A stretch of DNA of 64,000 bases from Myxococcus hansupus (lineage in GTDB: Bacteria; Myxococcota; Myxococcia; Myxococcales; Myxococcaceae), in NCBI RefSeq assembly GCF_000280925.3, contig NZ_CP012109.1:3926501-3990500 (forward strand). The letters are read 5' to 3'. The notes beneath the pieces were generated by a model. That model ran no database searches and was not told the origin of the DNA. It saw nothing but the letters and a program-made list of their open reading frames with translations. The translations under genes were made by a program, and so were the position numbers. Of this stretch, positions 20,685 through 64,000 are shown one piece after another. Positions within the stretch are counted from its first letter, which is position 1; each line of letters begins with the position of its first letter.

Positions 20685-20860
20685 ATGCCCAAAACCCTTC
20701 GTCGCGCCTGTGCCGTGCTCCTGCTCGCAGCCACGGGCTCGGCCCAGGCGCAAGCCTTGCCCCCGGTGCCCCCCGCGGCGCCCACCCCCGCGGTTCCGGA
20801 GGCTCCGCCGGAGACCACTGCCCCGGAGCCCAAGCCCTCGGAGCCTTCCGAGGCGCCCCC
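20685..20860 (+). pseudogene. Signal peptide and Pro-rich linker, out of frame with the patatin gene
   Basis: The ATG at 20685 opens a clear Sec signal peptide (PKTLRRACAVLLLAATGSAQA) and a Pro/Glu/Ala-rich linker. This frame then runs into Arg/Ser/Pro-rich nonsense, while the patatin frame begins exactly at 20861. A run of five C (20856-20860) marks the switch: one more C would give a continuous protein reading EAPPVDGVVSPP. I therefore read 20685-23236 as one gene carrying a one-base deletion, real or from sequencing. The alternative is that the GTG at 20861 is the true start and the exported-looking frame is chance, which I find less likely. Confidence 0.6.
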
Positions 20861-23222
20861 GTGGACGGCGTGGTGTCTCCACCGCTCACGGACAGCTCCG
20901 TCACCGACGTGCCCGCCGATACGAAAGGCGGCGCCTTCGCCAAAGACACCTCGTTGGTGCCCGAGGGCACGCAGTTCGCCCCCGAGCACATTGAAGATCC
21001 CGTGCAGGCCCGCGCCCTGGCGGAGGAGACCGAGCGCAGCGCGCCGGCCCTGGTCGTCAGCGGCGGCATCAGCCTGGGCGCCTATCAGGCCGGGTTCATC
21101 TCCACGCTGGTTCGGTTCTGGAGCGTCGCGCAGCGGGAAGGCGCCGACTCGGGGCTGGGCAATCCGGCGCCCCGCGTCTGGACGGGCGCCTCCGCGGGCG
21201 CGGTGAACGCGCTGCTCGGAGGACTGGCCTCCTGCGACACGGCCTTCGCCCAGCCCCAGTGGTCTCCCGAGCAGAGCCTGTTCTGGACGGTGTGGATCGA
21301 CCAGCTCGACCTGGACCGGCTCCTTCCGGCGGAGCGGGATGACGCGCCCCAAGGCACGCACCTGTTCAGCGAGCCGCACATGCGGGACACGCTGCAGCTC
21401 ATCCTGGAGAAGTCGAAGCAGGCGCGCTTCAAGGAAGACTGCACCTTCGCCTACGGCCTCACCGTGACGAACCTGCGCGGCCGAGACGTCCCGTTCGGCG
21501 CGGGCGGACCGGAGTCGCAGTTCAAGCTGAAGCGCGTGACGGAGAAGCTGGTCGTCCAGGTGATGACGGAGGGGGAGGGGAAGATCACCGCGCGGCTGCC
21601 CTTCCTCGAAGGCGCCACCAGCGCGAAGTTCCCGTACATCGGCGTGAAGCCAGAGGAGCTCGTCTATTACCCGGCCCTGGGCGCCAAGCCGACGGGTGAC
21701 GGCGGGCACGAGGTGTCGCTGTCCAATCTGCTGCTGACGCCGCAGGCCTCTGGTGCCTTCCCCCTCGCGTTCCCACCCGTGCCTGTCTCGATGTCCTTCT
21801 TCAAGGAGACGCAGTGGGGCGACCTGGAGGACTTGACGCTCGTCGACGGCGGCGTGCTCAACAACAACCCGGTGGACCTGGCGGTGCGGCTCGGCTCGCG
21901 CTGGGTGGAGCGCAGTGCATCCCGCGAGACGGTCCTCAACCGCGCGCGCTTTCCCATCGTGTACCTGGACCAGGACGTCGTCGGCTGGGACTGGGCTTCG
22001 CCGTCGGCCCGGCCCGAGGGCTCCCGCAGCCCGCTGGACGAGGCCTATTTCCAGTACCTGGGCAACGTGATGAACGCGGCGCGCGACAGCGCCGTGCTCA
22101 ACACGCTGGAGCACGACATCAATCTGTCCGGCCGCATCAAGATTCCGCGCCGCACCTCCGTCCTGCCCTCGGAGTTTCAGTTCGCGATGATGGGCTTCTT
22201 CGACCGGCGCTTCCGCGAACACGACTTCTACCGAGGCATGCAGGACGCCATCCGGTTCCTGTCGACCCAGCTCACCTCGACGCGCGCCGTGGACCTGATG
22301 GTGCCGCGCACCGAGAAGGAGCGCCTGAGAGATCGCGAGCTGCGCGTCCTGAACGTCCTGGGCATCACGTCCCCCGGCTTCCGCTGCGTCGTGGAGAACG
22401 TGTGTGACACGCAGCCCGAGCTGGGGAAGCTGCGTCAGGCCGCGGATGCGCTGACGCGGCAGGCGGAGGCCGGCCAGCTCCAGAAGGCCAAGGTGGACGT
22501 GTTGCTCACCGCGCTGGGCGACGCCGGCTACCGCTACAGCGAAGGCGTCATGGAGGGCGCCGAGGCGACGGGGACACGCGAGGACCTCGTGCCCGTCCGC
22601 AAGCGGGTGGGTCGCGCCTTCCACAGCCTGGTGTCACAGCAGAAGGGGAACTTGAAGATTCCACTTCGCCCCGCGGGCGCCGTGTTCCTGGACGAGTGGC
22701 TCACGTATTCGAAGCCGCACCACGTCTGGACCCTCAGCGCCATGCGACAGCGCGGCGTGGGCGTGGGCGTGGAGCTGCCATTCCTCGCGTCCGAGCAGGG
22801 CCGGGAAGACTTCGCGTACAACCGCAACGAGTTCCGCTTCGGCGCCGTGCTCTCTGGCCTGGGAGTGCGCGACATGGACCAGCTCGTCCCCAACGAGACG
22901 CGCGTCCGGTGGGCCTCGCTGGGGCTCTATGTGGACTGCGTCTCCGACATGGACGGCTTCAACGGCGCCATTTCGTTCCTCGACCTGGGGCCCTATGTCC
23001 GGTGGCGCGCGGGCCTTGGCGTGTCGGCGGGCTACATGAGCAGACCCAACGAGCTGGCCCTGACGATTCCCGAGGCCCGGCTCGGCGTGGACCTGGCGGA
23101 GATGGTGGGCCTGCGTCTGACGATGCCGCTCTACCTCCTCAAGAAGACGGAGGGAGAGCGACAGCTTCACCACGGGCGGCCCAAGTACTTCAAGGAGCTG
23201 GGCCTGGGCGTCGAGGTCCTAC

Positions 23223-23236
<14 letters not shown>
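20861..23236 (+). CDS. Patatin-like phospholipase
   Basis: 791 residues from the GTG at 20861; the true N terminus probably includes the signal peptide at 20685. The catalytic dyad of patatin lipases is intact: oxyanion loop SGGISLGAYQAGF, nucleophile elbow GASAGAVNALLGG (GxSxG Ser), and catalytic Asp in VDGGVLNNNPVDLA. It is far longer than a bare patatin domain (about 300 residues). The last 120 or so residues alternate in polarity and end in ELGLGVEVLLTRW, which resembles the final strand of an outer-membrane barrel, so surface or outer-membrane localisation is possible. It hydrolyses phospholipid acyl esters. Its 3' end overlaps the convergent NRPS gene by 14 bp. Confidence 0.88.

Positions 23237-64000
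<40,764 letters not shown>

Overview
This window looks like the chromosome of a Myxococcus or a close relative in the Myxococcaceae. The DNA is very GC-rich. It carries an AgmX/PglI-type C-terminal domain protein, a myxobacterial-style PilZ protein, a beta-propeller lipoprotein and a giant hybrid NRPS/PKS. From memory, not from a search, the gene order (rpsA, thiolase, two CoA-transferase subunits, PilZ, RNA methyltransferase, miaB, then a giant NRPS on the other strand) matches the M. xanthus DK1622 interval around MXAN_3779 to MXAN_3797. MXAN_3779 is the giant synthetase reported to make myxoprincomide, so I read the large locus as that pathway or a close homologue.

Positions 1-23236 are all on the + strand. 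Positions 1-5054 hold a short-chain acyl-CoA beta-oxidation cluster: 3-hydroxyacyl-CoA dehydrogenase (5' end cut off), crotonase, a small exported protein, two acyl-CoA dehydrogenases and an AgmX/PglI-domain protein. Next come rpsA with its own promoter, leader hairpin and terminator, a WD40 lipoprotein, and a ketone-body set of acetyl-CoA acetyltransferase plus both subunits of a 3-oxoacid CoA-transferase. A run of housekeeping and accessory genes follows: PilZ, TrmA/RlmD-type RNA methyltransferase, CoxE-type VWA protein and its small partner, miaB, gamma-carbonic anhydrase, cyclic-nucleotide-binding protein, DedA, a Cys-rich protein and a patatin-like phospholipase.

Positions 23223-64000 on the - strand are one NRPS/PKS assembly line whose 5' end lies beyond the window. 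In biosynthetic order it reads: (C)-A(Ser)-nMT-T / C-A-T / C || A-T / C-A(Val)-T / C-A-T / C-A-T / KS-AT-ACP / C-A*(MOX) / C-A(Ser)-T / C-A(Val)-T / C-A-T / C-A-T-TE. The || marks a break between two open reading frames inside a C-A linker. Adding one base in a five-base G/C run there restores a seamless protein of more than 13,600 residues, so I think this is one gene with a single-base deletion (real or sequencing error).

The most unusual parts of the line are (1) a luciferase-like monooxygenase inside a degenerate adenylation domain, in a module with no carrier domain, directly after the only PKS module; (2) about 31 copies of an 18-bp / six-residue repeat between the AT and ACP of that PKS module; (3) non-canonical active-site motifs in the two condensation domains flanking the monooxygenase; and (4) long near-identical domain copies that indicate recent internal duplication or gene conversion. 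No epimerization domain, MbtH protein, phosphopantetheinyl transferase, exporter or regulator is seen near the synthetase in this window.
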